Part shown: piece after piece, positions 5,330 to 7,193 of the stretch
Layout of the letters: every line of letters starts with the position of its first letter
Position numbering within the stretch: the first letter of the stretch is position 1
From: Candidatus Symbiothrix sp.
Lineage (GTDB): Bacteria > Bacteroidota > Bacteroidia > Bacteroidales > Azobacteroidaceae
Length of the DNA stretch: 7,193 bases
Reading direction: 5' to 3'
Assembly (NCBI GenBank): GCA_031270925.1
Contig: JAISWY010000163.1
Span: 1-7,193 of the forward strand
Position numbers and translations under genes: made by a program
Notes under the pieces: generated by a model
Databases searched by the model: none
Told to the model about the DNA's origin: nothing
What the model saw: only the letters and a program-made list of their open reading frames with translations

Positions 5330-7193
5330 TCATTCCGATTTTCGCCCAAAGGTTATCTGCTTTAATCGAAACCGCTTTTGCAAAACATTCTTTGGCTTTG
5401 GCGGCATCGCCTTTGCCCAAATAACCTAATCCAAGCGTGTAATACGCAAGGGTATTGACTTCCGCTACTGTCTTACCCGGCCCGAACGATACAAAGAAAT
5501 TATCAACTTCTTCGGTTATTTTGCTCTGCCCCAATTGAATCAAGGCATCGTAGAACGGCGAAACATTGGCTTTTTTGTCTAATTTCAACATCGCCAACGC
5601 ACGTTCGTAATCGTAAATATTGGTTTCGAGCGAGGGATTTTGCGCCGCCAAACGGTAATATTTTTTCGCTTCCGATTTTTTGCCGAGCTGTTCGACCGCC
5701 AATCCGATGTAATAATACACTTGCGAATTGCGGTTGTAAATTTCATCGCGCGAAACGCATTGATTATCGGGATATTCGTTAGCTTTAAGAAAATATTCGC
5801 AGGCTTTGGCGATATTGCCTTGTTCGAGTTGCGCTTTTCCGGCGAGCAAACAGGCGTCCACATAAATATCATGCAGGTCGTTCACGCCTTCCTGACGGCT
5901 GAAAAAGTGCGAGGTCAGATGTTCTATCGCCTTGTCGTATTCGCCTGCCAAAATAGTCATCCGTATTTCGCGGACAAACGAATCGTAGCGTTTCTGCACC
6001 GTAGCGTGATGTTGCGACAAAATTTCGTAACGCTTTTTCACATCAACGTTCGCGCTTTCATACACTTCGTCTAATTCGGTAAAGAACAGGGCTTGCGAAG
6101 CGTCTAAGGAAATCGCTTTTTCGTAATTGGCAATTGCTTTCGCGGCGTCTTTCACATGAAATTTATACGCCCAAGCCAAATTACGGTAAGCCATGGCGAA
6201 ATTCGGATTTTTTCCAAGGGCTTTTTGCCAATAAATCATCGCTTTATCGGCTTGCTTGTCGAACAGCAAATTGCCCATATAATAGTAAGAATTAGCTGCG
6301 TCGGGCAAATATTCCATCGCCTTTTCATACACTTTTACCGTTTCGAGACGGAACGGGAAGCAATAATCAATCGGCAAATTCGCAGCATCGGTAAAATAGC
6401 GTTTTGCGACTTCTTTATCTCCTTTTGTATCTGCCAAATATCCCAACCAATATTTTACGGTGGGATAAGCCGTGATTTTATCGGCCGTTTGCAATAATTT
6501 CAAAGTTTCGTCCGTAAAACCGTTGTGCAGATAAGAAATAGCCAATTCGAGATAAGATTCCGGCAAATCGCGCATCATTTTCGTAAATTCCGCCGATTGA
6601 CCGCTCAAAAGCGATTTTTCGTAAACGGCATAGAGATTCAAAGGGTCGATGGCCAATACTTTGGCATTAATTATCTGAGCCTCAACTGTTTGATTCAAAC
6701 TGCGCAACAAAGATGTTTGCAGGTTCAGTGTATGCAGATTTTCAGCATTAGTCGATAACGAAACCGCCAATTCTTCCATTGCGCGTTCGTTATTTCCCTG
6801 ATTGACGGATATTTGCGCCAATTGAAAATAAGCGGCCGAAGCAAAAGCGTAATCCCAAGCGGCACGGTACAAAGTGTCGATTGCCGCCGCGTAATTTCCC
6901 TGTTCTTTGAGTATCAAGCCCAAGTTATACAAGGCTTCGCAATCGCGGGGACGGGTGTAATCTTTGGTCAATCGGCGGATGGCGCGGCGGAAATGTTCGG
7001 CTGCCCGGTCGTAATCGCCGTTTTCGCGGTAAAAGATGCCCATTTGCGTATTGCTGCGCGTATCGTTGGGGTCGCGTTTCAAAACTTCCTCAAAATAATC
7101 GTTCGGATTGATGAAAGCGTTGTGAAACTGCTTGTTACGCAATCCAACCAAATAACATTCTTCCGAATTGGCGATTTCCTGCGGTTTGAGTGG
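5322..7193 (-). CDS. DUF5107-family TPR protein, C-terminal part (5' end missing)
   Basis: The frame is open to the window edge, so 623 residues are visible and the N-terminus lies outside. The first visible residues, LKPQEIANSEECYLVGL, then NDYFEEVLKRDPNDTRSN, match the linker and TPR region of large (about 1100-residue) proteins with an N-terminal DUF5107 domain, as I recall that family. Helical TPR pairs are clear at about 44-77, 87-115, 120-150, 300-330, 335-364, 445-473, 491-518 and 581-613, for example ALYNLGLILKEQGNYAAAI and YYTLGLGYLGKGDAAKAKE. SRQEGVNDLHDIYVDACLL (432-450) is another family-like block. A TTG at 7151 could start the frame, but the upstream codons continue the family sequence, so it is not used. 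DUF5107 has no settled function; the linkage to a glycosidase gene 9 bp downstream suggests a role in glycan use. Location in the cell cannot be told without the N-terminus. Confidence 0.88.
   Translation of the reverse strand, partial: PLKPQEIANSEECYLVGLRNKQFHNAFINPNDYFEEVLKRDPNDTRSNTQMGIFYRENGDYDRAAEHFRRAIRRLTKDYTRPRDCEALYNLGLILKEQGNYAAAIDTLYRAAWDYAFASAAYFQLAQISVNQGNNERAMEELAVSLSTNAENLHTLNLQTSLLRSLNQTVEAQIINAKVLAIDPLNLYAVYEKSLLSGQSAEFTKMMRDLPESYLELAISYLHNGFTDETLKLLQTADKITAYPTVKYWLGYLADTKGDKEVAKRYFTDAANLPIDYCFPFRLETVKVYEKAMEYLPDAANSYYYMGNLLFDKQADKAMIYWQKALGKNPNFAMAYRNLAWAYKFHVKDAAKAIANYEKAISLDASQALFFTELDEVYESANVDVKKRYEILSQHHATVQKRYDSFVREIRMTILAGEYDKAIEHLTSHFFSRQEGVNDLHDIYVDACLLAGKAQLEQGNIAKACEYFLKANEYPDNQCVSRDEIYNRNSQVYYYIGLAVEQLGKKSEAKKYYRLAAQNPSLETNIYDYERALAMLKLDKKANVSPFYDALIQLGQSKITEEVDNFFVSFGPGKTVAEVNTLAYYTLGLGYLGKGDAAKAKECFAKAVSIKADNLWAKIGMKN

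Noticed and set aside
7149..7151. TTG start for the TPR protein
   Set aside because: Upstream in-frame codons to the window edge encode residues that match the DUF5107 family, so the gene is truncated by the window.

Overview
The window looks like Bacteroidota (Bacteroidetes) DNA, most likely a Bacteroidales-type carbohydrate-degrading anaerobe, from a chromosome or metagenome contig. The evidence is two secreted proteins with type IX secretion (T9SS)-like C-terminal tails, an NCYIV/GTYxF surface domain typical of the group, a DUF5107-type TPR protein, A/T-rich leaders without Shine-Dalgarno sites, and a lipoprotein beside glycosidase-like genes. Genus cannot be assigned from sequence alone.

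All seven genes lie on the minus strand, so transcription runs from high to low coordinates. In that order they are: (1) 7193-5322, the C-terminal 623 residues of a TPR protein of the DUF5107 family, with its 5' end outside the window; (2) 5312-4236, a secreted clan GH-A (GH5-like) glycosidase; (3) 4239-2485, a lipoprotein with a sialidase-fold beta-propeller and a C-terminal CBM9-like domain, overlapping gene 2 by ATGA; (4) 2456-1398, a secreted beta-rich protein with a T9SS-like tail; (5) 1347-1048, a 99-residue protein with a signal peptide and a C-terminal membrane anchor; (6) 1042-560, a short secreted protein with a clear T9SS type A sorting domain; (7) 552-1, the N-terminal 184 residues of a secreted protein with the NCYIV/GTYxF domain, running off the window. 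Gaps are -4 to 50 bp, and no promoter or terminator was recognised, so this is probably one operon or its middle part.

The upstream half (TPR/DUF5107, GH-A enzyme, propeller-CBM9 lipoprotein) reads as a glycan-processing set. The downstream half is four small exported proteins of unknown function. Three of them share the same N-terminal plan: a signal peptide, then a YxY/YxLY strand, an acidic/G turn and a hydrophobic I..F/V strand. No SusC/SusD, regulator or transposase is in view, so the substrate is unknown.

Two non-coding structures stand out around the 99-residue gene. One is a perfect 28-bp palindrome just upstream of it (1364-1391). The other is a perfect 10+4+10 hairpin inside it (1207-1230) that spans exactly eight codons. 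That gene also shares a short SLV-AN-SGNLR segment with the C-terminal region of its upstream neighbour. The gene starts given are the ATG in front of each signal peptide, not the longest open frame. No tRNA, rRNA, CRISPR or insertion sequence was recognised, and there is no gene-free stretch over 300 bases.
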